DNA from: UMGS1002 sp964570825 | Lineage (GTDB): Bacteria > Bacillota > Clostridia > Oscillospirales > CAG-272 | Assembly: GCA_964570825.1 (NCBI GenBank) | Contig: CAZMZJ010000028.1 | Span: forward strand, 1-17,609 | Length of the DNA: 17,609 nucleotides | Reading direction: 5' to 3' | Part shown: in pieces, positions 1 through 6,855 of the stretch | Numbering within the stretch: the first letter of the stretch is position 1 | How the letters are laid out: the number at the start of each line of letters is the position of its first letter | Translations under genes and position numbers: made by a program | Notes under the pieces: model-generated | The model's database searches: none | What the model was told of the DNA's origin: nothing | The model's input: only the letters and a program-made list of their open reading frames with translations

Positions 1-56
1 GAACCAGCGGCCTCTACCACCCCAAGGTAGCGCGCTACCAACTGCGCTACACCCAG
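1..56 (-). tRNA. tRNA-Pro (anticodon GGG), 3' end cut by window edge
   Basis: Read on the minus strand, the 5' end is at 56 with a seven-base acceptor strand (50-56), TA at positions 8-9, a D arm with GCGC/GCGC stem, an anticodon stem CTACC/GGTAG and the seven-base loop TTGGGGT. This puts the anticodon GGG at 21-23 (proline codon CCC, also CCU by wobble). The T-arm stem starts with GCTGG followed by TTC and then the window ends, so the 3' third is missing and the acceptor pairing cannot be tested. A consensus promoter lies upstream at 97-125. Confidence 0.93.
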
Positions 57-96
57 ATAACATAACTAAAATGATTATTTCTTATCGCGCTTGAAC

Positions 97-125
97 ATTA
101 TAGCATAACTCATTACTCAAGTCAA
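97..125 (-). promoter_or_regulatory. Promoter of the tRNA-Pro gene
   Basis: On the minus strand the hexamers are TTGACT (120-125) and TATAAT (97-102) with a 17-bp spacer. Transcription would start near 90, about 34 bases before the mature tRNA 5' end. Five of six -35 bases and all -10 bases match the sigma-70/SigA consensus. The stretch 126-239 between this promoter and the fatty acid operon promoter holds no gene or strong hairpin that I can see. Confidence 0.8.
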
Positions 126-239
126 TAGATATAACAGAAAAATTTTTGATATTCATAACCATCATACATTGAAAGGAAATAGTCAATCATAAGTGTTAAA
201 TATCCCGGCATGATAAGCGGAAAATTTTGCATTATGGTA

Positions 240-268
240 TTGACAATCAAGGATCGTTGTGATACTAT
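240..268 (+). promoter_or_regulatory. Main promoter of the fatty acid synthesis operon
   Basis: TTGACA at 240-245, a 17-bp spacer and TACTAT at 263-268 form a near-consensus SigA promoter pointing into the MarR-type regulator at 321. The predicted start of transcription (about 275) falls inside the inverted repeat at 266-286. It is the only strong promoter I find for the following 11.6 kb. Confidence 0.85.
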
Positions 269-286
269 TAGTTAGTAAAACTAATA
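266..286 (+). promoter_or_regulatory. Inverted repeat, putative operator of the FabT-like repressor
   Basis: Two perfect 8-base arms, TATTAGTT (266-273) and AACTAATA (279-286), flank a 5-bp centre. The repeat overlaps the last bases of the -10 box and the expected transcription start, which is where a repressor would block initiation. Its position just before a MarR-family gene suggests autoregulation. The core TAGTT...AACTA resembles the streptococcal FabT site as I remember it, but the match is by eye. I noticed no other copy before the other genes of the window. Confidence 0.65.
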
Positions 287-320
287 ATAATCTTCAAAGG
301 AGCGGTAAGTCTAACGGCAG

Positions 321-779
321 ATGAATGATTTTGAAAAGAATTTGAACGATATTTTAGTCAATACTTTCAATAACATTTTAAAATATGAAGAGACATCGCT
401 CAAAAAAATTGCCGATACCCCGGTAACTGTTGCAGAGGCACATATGATCGAATCTATTTCTAAACGGCAGGGAAATTCAACTGTCAGCGATATTGCCGGG
501 GATATGGGCATAGCGCTTCCGACTGCAACCGTCGCGGTTAAAAAGCTTGAAAACAAAGGGTTTGTCACAAAGGTTCCGTTCTCGGACGACGGGCGAAAAT
601 TTTTAATATCATTAACCGATAAAGGAATACGAGCGGACAAGGCGCACAGCGTGTTTCACCGCAGGATGGTGCGTAATATCAGCAGGGAGTTTTCGGATAA
701 TGAAAAGGAAGTGCTGCTTATAGCGATGAAAAAGCTGAACGAATTTTTCAGGGAGAAGACAGAAAGCGACATAGAATAA
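321..779 (+). CDS. fabT: MarR-family transcriptional regulator, FabT-like
   Basis: A 152-residue winged-helix protein of normal MarR length. The N-terminal helix (residues 5-28, with FNNILKYEE) resembles that of streptococcal FabT. The helix-turn-helix lies about residues 52-80, with the recognition helix near LPTATVAVKKLENKG, and the wing (83-99) carries the family's D-D-G-R turn. FabT represses FASII genes and in streptococci is activated by acyl-ACP; here it heads the whole fatty acid operon, so the same job is inferred. The ATG at 321 is the first in frame after a stop at 312-314. The AAAGGAG at 296-302 is rather far away (about 18 bases), so initiation may be weak. Family membership is clear; FabT orthology rests on context and partial likeness. 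Confidence 0.87.
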   Translation: MNDFEKNLNDILVNTFNNILKYEETSLKKIADTPVTVAEAHMIESISKRQGNSTVSDIAGDMGIALPTATVAVKKLENKGFVTKVPFSDDGRKFLISLTDKGIRADKAHSVFHRRMVRNISREFSDNEKEVLLIAMKKLNEFFREKTESDIE

Positions 780-798
780 AGATAAGTTTGGAGAAACC

Positions 799-1752
799 AT
801 GAGCATTAAAATTGTATCAACCGGAATGGCGGTGCCGGAAAATGCTGTCACAAACGACCGTCTTTCGGAGTTTATGGACACAAGCGACGAATGGATCTCA
901 ACCCGAACAGGCATTCACAGCCGATATATAGCATCCGCTGAGGATCTTACAGAGCTGTGCCTGAGAGCTTCGGGGAAAGCGCTGGATAGAGCAGGAATGA
1001 AGCCGTCTGAGGTCGACCTTGTGATTTGTTCGACTATTAGCGGTGACTATATGTTTCCGTCGCTCGCCTGCTGCCTATCAGAAAGGTTAGGACTGTCATG
1101 TCCTGCGTTCGACATAAACGCGGCCTGCTCGGGATTCATTTACGCGCTTGATGTTGCAGACGGATATATTTCTGCCGGCAAGGCAAAAAATATACTTCTT
1201 GTTTGCGGCGAAATGATGTCAAGATTAGTTGACTGGACAGACCGCTCAACCTGCGTTCTGTTTGGCGACGGCGCCGCCGCAGTGGTAGTCACATCTGGCA
1301 GCGCAATGAAATATTTGCATCTGACAGCGTCGGGCAACACTAAAATGCTGCATATGAGGGTCGGAAACGGAAACAGTCCGTTCAGGCCCAAGCAGGAATC
1401 CGGGTTTCTTTGCATGCAGGGGCAGGAGGTGTTCAAGTTCGCCGTTTCGATGGTTGAGCAGGAAACATCGCTTGCACTGAATACGCTCGGTATGAAGCCG
1501 GAAGATATCGATATATATCTAATGCATCAGGCGAACAAGCGGATCATTGACACCGCAAGAAACAGATTGGGTCAGCCGGAGGAAAAGTTTCCGGTAAATA
1601 TCGGTAATTACGGCAATATATCCTCGGCATCAATTCCGCTTCTTCTCGATGAAATGCTGACAAGCGGAAAAATTTTACCTGGAAGCCGACTGCTTCTTAT
1701 GGCTTTTGGCGCCGGAATGACAACCGGAACTTGCGTGATGATTTGGGAGTGA
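799..1752 (+). CDS. fabH: 3-oxoacyl-ACP synthase III (KAS III)
   Basis: Starts fatty acid synthesis by condensing an acyl-CoA primer with malonyl-ACP, releasing CO2. At 317 residues it is the usual FabH length. The catalytic triad is complete: Cys110 in NAACSGF, His243 in HQANKR and Asn273 in GNYGNISSASIP. The C-terminal glycine-rich AFGAG (302-306) closes the active site. The early substrate-contact region has the usual DEWISTRTGI (30-39). The ATG at 799 follows GGAGA at 790-794, and the gene begins 19 bp after the regulator's stop. Primer choice (acetyl-CoA or branched) cannot be told from sequence by eye. Confidence 0.97.
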   Translation: MSIKIVSTGMAVPENAVTNDRLSEFMDTSDEWISTRTGIHSRYIASAEDLTELCLRASGKALDRAGMKPSEVDLVICSTISGDYMFPSLACCLSERLGLSCPAFDINAACSGFIYALDVADGYISAGKAKNILLVCGEMMSRLVDWTDRSTCVLFGDGAAAVVVTSGSAMKYLHLTASGNTKMLHMRVGNGNSPFRPKQESGFLCMQGQEVFKFAVSMVEQETSLALNTLGMKPEDIDIYLMHQANKRIIDTARNRLGQPEEKFPVNIGNYGNISSASIPLLLDEMLTSGKILPGSRLLLMAFGAGMTTGTCVMIWE

Positions 1753-1756
1753 GTCA

Positions 1757-1775
1757 GCGGGCATAATAATGCCGC
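1757..1775 (+). other. Small RNA hairpin between fabH and acpP
   Basis: In the 73-bp gap before acpP, 1757-1764 pairs with 1769-1775 to form a seven-base-pair stem with one bulged G and a four-base loop. No T run follows, so it is not an intrinsic terminator. A perfect TATAAT lies at 1791-1796, but no good -35 box sits 16-18 bp upstream. The hairpin may stabilise or separate the acpP message, or it may be chance. Confidence 0.3.
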
Positions 1776-1825
1776 AACGAATCCATTTCATATAATAATT
1801 TATTTTAATTTGGAGGCACATCAAT

Positions 1826-2035
1826 ATGCTTGAAAAAATTGCGAAGGTTATCAGGGATTATAAGGATGATCAGACAATCAATATCACGGAGGAGACAACT
1901 TTTGCCGAGCTTGAGCTTGACTCGCTTGCAACTGTCGAACTGGTGATGAATCTGGAAGACGAGCTTGGAGTTGAAATTGAAATGTCACAGAATATCAAGT
2001 CTGTCGGCGACCTGATCAAGATGCTCAGCAAATAA
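1826..2035 (+). CDS. acpP: Acyl carrier protein
   Basis: A 69-residue acidic protein that carries growing acyl chains on a 4'-phosphopantetheine arm attached to Ser33 in the ELDSLATVEL motif. It has the usual four-helix ACP pattern with many Glu and Asp residues, and is slightly shorter than the common 75-80 residues. A strong GGAGG at 1812-1816 precedes the ATG by nine bases, fitting the high expression ACP needs. It lies between fabH and fabK as in other Bacillota FASII clusters. No phosphopantetheinyl transferase (AcpS) is present in the window. Confidence 0.96.
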   Translation: MLEKIAKVIRDYKDDQTINITEETTFAELELDSLATVELVMNLEDELGVEIEMSQNIKSVGDLIKMLSK

Positions 2036-2059
2036 TTTTAAGTAAGAGGAATCTTTATT

Positions 2060-3007
2060 ATGATAATTTCACCCCTCTGCGAGCTGGTCGGAATAAAGTA
2101 TCCGATATTTCAAGGCGGCATGGCGTGGATTGCCGACGCAAAACTTGCGGCTGCAGTATCGAATGCCGGAGGGCTTGGCATTATCGCAGCCGGAAACGCA
2201 CCGCAAGATTACGTAAAGGAGCAAATTAAAAAGGCGAGAGAGCTGACCGATAAACCTTTCGGAGTCAACATAATGCTGATGAGTCCGTATGCCGAAGCGA
2301 TTGCATCTCTTGTCACTGAAGAAAAGGTGGCGGTAGTGACTACCGGAGCCGGTAATCCGTCCCAGTATATGAAAATATGGAATAAGGCGGGAATAAAGGT
2401 TATTCCGGTTGTGCCTTCGACCGGAATTGCTAAAATGGTGGAGCGCGCCGGAGCCGCCGCCGTCATTGCCGAGGGAGGCGAGAGCGGAGGCCACGTCGGC
2501 GAGATAACGACGCTGTGTCTTGTCCCGCAGGTTGCCGATGCAGTGAAAATTCCCGTAATTGCAGCCGGAGGAATAGCCGACGGCAGGGGAATCGCCGCCG
2601 CTTTAATGCTCGGAGCAATTGGCGTACAGGTTGGAACAAGATTTATTGTTGCAAAGGAATGCGGTGTTCACCAAAACTATAAAGACAAAATAATAAAAGC
2701 AAAGGACATCGATACAATCACAACCGGAAAGCGGCTCGGACATCCGGTCCGCTCACTCAAAACTCCTTTTTCAAGAGCCTTCTTTGCCAAAGAATATGAT
2801 TCTTCAATATCCAACGAAGAGCTTGAGGCCTTCGGCACCGGAGCGTTAAGACTTGCCGCGGTCAACGGCGACATCGAAAAAGGATGCTTTATGGCGGGTC
2901 AGATTGCGGGAATGGTTAATCGCGAACAGACTGCCGCCGAAATAATCAGCGAAATGTTTGGCGAAGCTGAAAATATACTGAACGGAGCCTCAAAATGGGT
3001 AAGGTAG
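2060..3007 (+). CDS. fabK: Enoyl-ACP reductase II, FMN-dependent
   Basis: Carries out the last step of each elongation cycle, reducing trans-2-enoyl-ACP with NAD(P)H through FMN. The 315-residue TIM barrel shows the FabK signature: IFQGGMAWIAD (16-26), GVNIMLMSP (68-76), AEGGESGGHVGE (137-148, with His145 matching the essential pneumococcal histidine) and the FMN-phosphate loop PVIAAGGIADGRG (165-177). The nitronate monooxygenase family shares the fold, but length, motif spacing and place in the operon favour FabK. No FabI, FabL or FabV is present. FabK enzymes are intrinsically insensitive to triclosan. AGAGGA lies before the ATG, and the 3' end overlaps fabD by 13 bp. Confidence 0.95.
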   Translation: MIISPLCELVGIKYPIFQGGMAWIADAKLAAAVSNAGGLGIIAAGNAPQDYVKEQIKKARELTDKPFGVNIMLMSPYAEAIASLVTEEKVAVVTTGAGNPSQYMKIWNKAGIKVIPVVPSTGIAKMVERAGAAAVIAEGGESGGHVGEITTLCLVPQVADAVKIPVIAAGGIADGRGIAAALMLGAIGVQVGTRFIVAKECGVHQNYKDKIIKAKDIDTITTGKRLGHPVRSLKTPFSRAFFAKEYDSSISNEELEAFGTGALRLAAVNGDIEKGCFMAGQIAGMVNREQTAAEIISEMFGEAENILNGASKWVR

Positions 3008-3903
3008 CCTTTGTATTCGCAGGGCAGGGCGCGCAGTATCCCGGAATGGGAAAGGATCTTTATGAACACTTTGATTCCGCCAGAAAAATATTCAATCTAC
3101 TCGGAGATGACCTTAAAAAAACTATGTTTGAAGGTCCCGCCGGTCTACTCAATATAACACTTAACACACAGCCATGTCTTTTCGCAGCCGATCTTGCCTG
3201 CGCGCGCGTGCTCGGAGATTACGGCATTGCGGCCGATGCTGCCGCCGGTTTTTCGCTCGGCGAGGTTGCGGCAGTGTGCTATGCCGGGATTATGAATGAA
3301 GCTGACGCTTTTGATTTTATTTCGCTCAGGGCGCGCGCCATGCATAAGGCTGCCGAGGACAATCCGGGAGCAATGCTTGCGGTGCTGAAGCTTTCTTCAG
3401 GCGAGGTTGAGAAAATATGCTATTCGATAGAAAAAGCTTATCCTGTCAATTATAACTGTCCTGGACAGACAGTCGTAGCCTGCGCAGAGAGTTCTGTAAC
3501 TTTATTGCAGTCTGCGGTATTAAACAACGGTGGGAAGTTTATAAGGCTTCCGGTAAGCGGCGCGTTCCACAGTCCCTTTATGGAGAGCGCCAGAGCTGAA
3601 ATCGCGCGGTATCTCGCAGACAAAGCGCCAGAAGAAATGAAAATTCCCGTATACTCGAATGTTACCGCTGATGTTTACGGAAACAACCCATGGGAATTAC
3701 TCTCGCTTCAGGTAAAAATGCCCGTCATGTGGCAGAAATCAATCGAAAATATGATTTCAGACGGTTTCGACGTCTTTATAGAAGTTGGGGCAGGAAAAGT
3801 ACTCTCGGGGCTTATTAAAAAAATCAACGGAGAAGTCAGGGTATTAAATGTAAGCGATATTGAATCTCTTGAAAGTACAATAAGGAAGTTGAAGAATGCT
3901 TAA
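2995..3903 (+). CDS. fabD: Malonyl-CoA:ACP transacylase
   Basis: Moves malonyl from CoA to ACP to supply the elongation units. The protein has 302 residues, normal for FabD. It shows the N-terminal FAGQGAQ (8-14), the nucleophile Ser87 in GFSLGE, Arg112 in SLRARAM for the malonyl carboxylate and the catalytic His192 in GAFHSPFM. The residue before the nucleophile is Phe instead of the His of the E. coli and B. subtilis GHSLGE motif; I believe this variant is common in Clostridia. The ATG lies inside the end of fabK (13-bp overlap), suggesting translational coupling, and the 3' end overlaps fabG by 8 bp. Confidence 0.96.
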   Translation: MGKVAFVFAGQGAQYPGMGKDLYEHFDSARKIFNLLGDDLKKTMFEGPAGLLNITLNTQPCLFAADLACARVLGDYGIAADAAAGFSLGEVAAVCYAGIMNEADAFDFISLRARAMHKAAEDNPGAMLAVLKLSSGEVEKICYSIEKAYPVNYNCPGQTVVACAESSVTLLQSAVLNNGGKFIRLPVSGAFHSPFMESARAEIARYLADKAPEEMKIPVYSNVTADVYGNNPWELLSLQVKMPVMWQKSIENMISDGFDVFIEVGAGKVLSGLIKKINGEVRVLNVSDIESLESTIRKLKNA

Positions 3904-4636
3904 AGGTAAAATTGCGGTGATAACTGGCGCTTCAAGAGGAATAGGAAAAGCGATAGCGCTGAAATTTGCCGAAAACGGCGCTGATGTAGCACTCATTTAC
4001 AGCGGCAGACAAGAAGCAGCAGAGGAAACCTGCGTAAAAATCCGTGCGCTCGGCGTGAAAGCTGAAATTTACCAGTGCAACGTCTCTGATTTCGGCCGGT
4101 CGCGCGAGGTGTGCGAAAAAATCGTCGCCGATTTCGGAGGAGCGGATATTCTTGTGAACAACGCAGGCATCACCAAAGACGCCCTTCTTCTGCGCATGAA
4201 GGAAGAGGATTTTGACAGCGTCATAGAGGTGAACCTAAAGGGCGCTTTCAATTTTACCCGTCATCTTGCAAAATATCTTATGAAATCAGTTTCCGGGAGA
4301 ATTATAAATATTTCTTCTGTTGCAGGTCTTATGGGAAACTCCGGTCAGGCGAATTACTCCGCGTCCAAAGCCGGTCTTATAGGTCTGACGAAAACCACGG
4401 CCAAAGAGCTTGCGCCGCGCGGGGTCACCTGCAACGCAATCGCCCCGGGCTTTATAGAAACCGATATGACAGCTGTCCTTTCCGCCGAGGTCCGGGAAAA
4501 AATCAACGCCTCGATCCCGCTGCGCCGCATGGGAAATCCTGCGGAAATCGCCGCGCTTGCGGCGTTTCTTGCGTCCGATGCAGCGTCTTACATTACCGGC
4601 GAGGTCATAAGAATAGACGGCGGAATGTGCATGTAA
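3896..4636 (+). CDS. fabG: 3-oxoacyl-ACP reductase
   Basis: An NADPH-dependent short-chain dehydrogenase that reduces 3-oxoacyl-ACP to 3-hydroxyacyl-ACP. Its 246 residues show TGASRGIG (10-17) for the cofactor, an Arg at 38 (SGR) that favours NADPH, NNAG (88-91), Asn113, and the catalytic Ser141, Tyr154 and Lys158 in the SSVAG...YSASK block. The end VIRIDGGMCM is typical of FabG. It overlaps fabD by 8 bp, with AAGGAAG about eight bases before the ATG. SDR proteins are many, but the motifs plus operon position make FabG very likely. Confidence 0.96.
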   Translation: MLKGKIAVITGASRGIGKAIALKFAENGADVALIYSGRQEAAEETCVKIRALGVKAEIYQCNVSDFGRSREVCEKIVADFGGADILVNNAGITKDALLLRMKEEDFDSVIEVNLKGAFNFTRHLAKYLMKSVSGRIINISSVAGLMGNSGQANYSASKAGLIGLTKTTAKELAPRGVTCNAIAPGFIETDMTAVLSAEVREKINASIPLRRMGNPAEIAALAAFLASDAASYITGEVIRIDGGMCM

Positions 4637-4652
4637 AGCAGGGAAGCAATAA

Positions 4653-4677
4653 ACAGTATACAGCATACAGCATACAG
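4653..4677 (+). repeat. Short tandem repeat, 7-bp unit, 3.6 copies
   Basis: Units ACAGTAT, ACAGCAT, ACAGCAT and a partial ACAG run head to tail in the 60-bp gap between fabG and fabF. The repeat lies just upstream of the fabF ribosome binding site (AAAGG at 4681-4685). It is one of the few non-compact joints in the operon. Copy-number slippage would change the spacing, not the reading frame. Confidence 0.8.
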
Positions 4678-4696
4678 TTGAAAGGTAGCATGGCAG

Positions 4697-5941
4697 ATGG
4701 CAGAAAGAAGAGTTGCGGTCACAGGGCTGGGATGTATAACCCCGATCGGAAACGATGTTAGTACCTTTTGGAACAGTCTTGTTAACGGAAAGCACGGATT
4801 TGGGCGTATAACTCGTTTTGACGCCGAGGCGTTGAACATGAAGGTGAAAATCGACGCCGAGGTTAAAAATTTCAATCCCGAGCTTTATATCGATAAAAAC
4901 GAAATAAAAAGGACCGACCTTTACGCGCAGTATGCGATCGCCGCCGCGGCGCAGGCGGTTGAGGATAGCGGGATAGCCGGGAAAATCGAGCCGGAAAAGT
5001 TTGGCGTATACATCGGTTCAGGCATAGGCGGGATAAGCACCTTTATAACAGAATGTGAAAAGATGTTTACGCGAGGACCGTCAAGAATATCGCCGCTTTT
5101 CGTTCCAATGATGATCTCAAACATGGCGTCGGCTCTTGTCGCAATAAAATACGGCGCCAAGGGGCCGAACCTGCCGGTGGTTTCAGCCTGTGCGACCGGA
5201 ACACATGCAATCGGCGAAGCGTTCCGTGCGATAAAGTATGGCTATGCCGACGCGATAATTACAGGCGGTGCCGAGGCTGCGGTAAATCCACTTGCTGTCG
5301 CCGGATTTACAAACAGCATGGCTCTTTCGGTCAGCGACGATCCAGATTGCTGCTCGATCCCATTTGACAAACGCCGAAACGGATTTGTAATGGGAGAAGG
5401 AGCCGGCGTTATAGTGCTTGAAGAACGCGAACACGCCGTCGCCCGCGGCGCAAAAATATACTGCGAAATTGCGGGTTACGGCAATACCTGCGACGCGTAT
5501 CATATAACTGCGCCTGACGCCGAAGCAAACGGCAGTTCGCGCATGATAGAACTTGCAATCAAGGAATCGGGTCTTGTTCCCGATGAAAAATTATACATTA
5601 ACGCCCACGGGACCTCCACGCCTCTTAATGACAAGACAGAAACGCTTGCTATAAAAAAAGCTCTTGGGGATTTAGCCTATAAAATACCCATCAGCTCGAC
5701 AAAATCTATGACTGGCCATATGCTCGGAGCCGCAGGCGGCGCAGAGGCGATAGCATCGGTTCTCGCAATTGTAAACGGTGTTGTGCCTCCCACAATCGGC
5801 TACCGGGAAGCCGACCCGGAATGCGACCTTGACTATGTGCCGAATGTCGCGAGGGAAATTACTGTCGATAAGGCGCTGTCCATATCGCTCGGCTTCGGGG
5901 GACACAATGCCGGAATTTTGTTCAAAAAGGAACTAATATAA
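4697..5941 (+). CDS. fabF: 3-oxoacyl-ACP synthase II (KAS II)
   Basis: The elongating condensing enzyme, joining acyl-ACP with malonyl-ACP. At 414 residues it has the expected length. The Cys-His-His active site is complete: Cys165 in SACATGTH, His304 in NAHGTSTPLND and His341 in SMTGHMLGAAG; the GFGGHN motif is near the C terminus. The start at 4697 (MAERRVAVTGLGCITPIG) follows AAAGG at 4681-4685; an ATG at 4690 is in another frame and is rejected. The His-His pair separates it from FabH. With FabK as reductase and no FabM or FabA in the window, it is the only elongation synthase seen here. Confidence 0.97.
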   Translation: MAERRVAVTGLGCITPIGNDVSTFWNSLVNGKHGFGRITRFDAEALNMKVKIDAEVKNFNPELYIDKNEIKRTDLYAQYAIAAAAQAVEDSGIAGKIEPEKFGVYIGSGIGGISTFITECEKMFTRGPSRISPLFVPMMISNMASALVAIKYGAKGPNLPVVSACATGTHAIGEAFRAIKYGYADAIITGGAEAAVNPLAVAGFTNSMALSVSDDPDCCSIPFDKRRNGFVMGEGAGVIVLEEREHAVARGAKIYCEIAGYGNTCDAYHITAPDAEANGSSRMIELAIKESGLVPDEKLYINAHGTSTPLNDKTETLAIKKALGDLAYKIPISSTKSMTGHMLGAAGGAEAIASVLAIVNGVVPPTIGYREADPECDLDYVPNVAREITVDKALSISLGFGGHNAGILFKKELI

Positions 5942-5944
5942 ATT

Positions 5945-6382
5945 ATGAATATTGATAATATCAGGCTGCTGGCTGAAATCCTCAATGCCGGAGGCCTTAC
6001 GAAAATTGAAGTCACCGAAGGAGAAACAAAGATACTGCTTGAAAAAACAGTTCCGGATTTTTTCAATGATTCCCGGCCTGTGAGAGTTACTCAAGACGGT
6101 TCTGCCCACACTCCGGCAAACGCACCGGCGGCGCTTGATTTTAACAACATAATTGAAGTAAAATCCCCGATAGTCGGGGTGTTTTATGCTTCCCCGTCAC
6201 CGGGCGCCGAACCCTTTGTTAAAGTCGGAAGCAAAGTCAAAAAGGGCGACGTCCTATGTATAATTGAAGCGATGAAGCTCATGAACGAAATTACCGCGGA
6301 ATGCGACGGCGAAATAGCCGACATATGCATAAAAAACGGAGAAATTGCCGAATACGGGCAAGTGCTGTTCAAAATGTTCTGA
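5945..6382 (+). CDS. accB: Biotin carboxyl carrier protein of acetyl-CoA carboxylase
   Basis: Carries the carboxybiotin between biotin carboxylase (AccC) and carboxyltransferase (AccAD). The 145-residue protein has an N-terminal helical segment, a Pro/Ala-containing linker (about residues 45-65) and a C-terminal biotinyl domain with the biotin-accepting Lys111 in EAMKLMNEI. The thumb-like insertion ASPSPGAEPF (82-91) is typical of AccB as opposed to lipoyl domains. It begins three bases after the fabF stop, with AAGGAA before it. It is the expected substrate of the biotin ligase further down the same operon. Confidence 0.96.
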   Translation: MNIDNIRLLAEILNAGGLTKIEVTEGETKILLEKTVPDFFNDSRPVRVTQDGSAHTPANAPAALDFNNIIEVKSPIVGVFYASPSPGAEPFVKVGSKVKKGDVLCIIEAMKLMNEITAECDGEIADICIKNGEIAEYGQVLFKMF

Positions 6383-6430
6383 ACATCAATCATTTTTTGA
6401 ATAATTGACGGGAGTATATTAAGGTCATTT

Positions 6431-6853
6431 ATGGACAGAGAAGAAATTAAAAGAATCCTTCCGCACCGCGAACCAATGCTGCTTGTAGACGAAGCATGGC
6501 TCGAAGATGGCGCGGCAAAAGGCAGATATACCGTACGCGGCGACGAATTTTTCCTTAAAGGACATTTTCCCGGCAACCCGGTGGTTCCTGGCGTGATTCT
6601 CTGCGAGATGATGGCGCAGTCGGCATGTCTTATGATTAGCGAGGCTGCAGCAAACGAAAAATACACACCGCTTTATGCCGGGCTAAATAATGTAAAGTTC
6701 AGGAGAAAAGTCCTTCCGGGCGACACGATCGAGTTTGTATGTACGCTCGTTCGGAAAATAGGCGCGTTTTATTTCATTAAAGGCGAGGGCAGTGTGAACG
6801 GTACCGCAGCGGTTTCGGGCGAGCTTTCATTTGCCATTATAAAAGAGGGCTGA
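6431..6853 (+). CDS. fabZ: 3-hydroxyacyl-ACP dehydratase
   Basis: Dehydrates 3-hydroxyacyl-ACP to trans-2-enoyl-ACP. The hot-dog fold protein has 140 residues with LPHREPMLLVD (10-20) and the signature GHFPGNPVVPGVILCEMMAQ (44-63), in which His45 and Glu59 are the catalytic pair. The Glu and overall length point to FabZ and not FabA, which has Asp and is longer and also isomerises. It stands between accB and accC, as in streptococci. It is the only dehydratase in the window, so any unsaturated fatty acid synthesis must use it or genes elsewhere. Confidence 0.96.
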   Translation: MDREEIKRILPHREPMLLVDEAWLEDGAAKGRYTVRGDEFFLKGHFPGNPVVPGVILCEMMAQSACLMISEAAANEKYTPLYAGLNNVKFRRKVLPGDTIEFVCTLVRKIGAFYFIKGEGSVNGTAAVSGELSFAIIKEG

Positions 6854-6855
6854 CT

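Noticed and set aside
2060..3007. Nitronate monooxygenase instead of FabK
   Set aside because: The fold is shared, but the GGESGGH motif, length and place between acpP and fabD fit FabK.
4286..4795. Minus-strand open frame across the fabG-fabF joint
   Set aside because: Antisense to two well-supported genes; the product is low-quality sequence without motifs.
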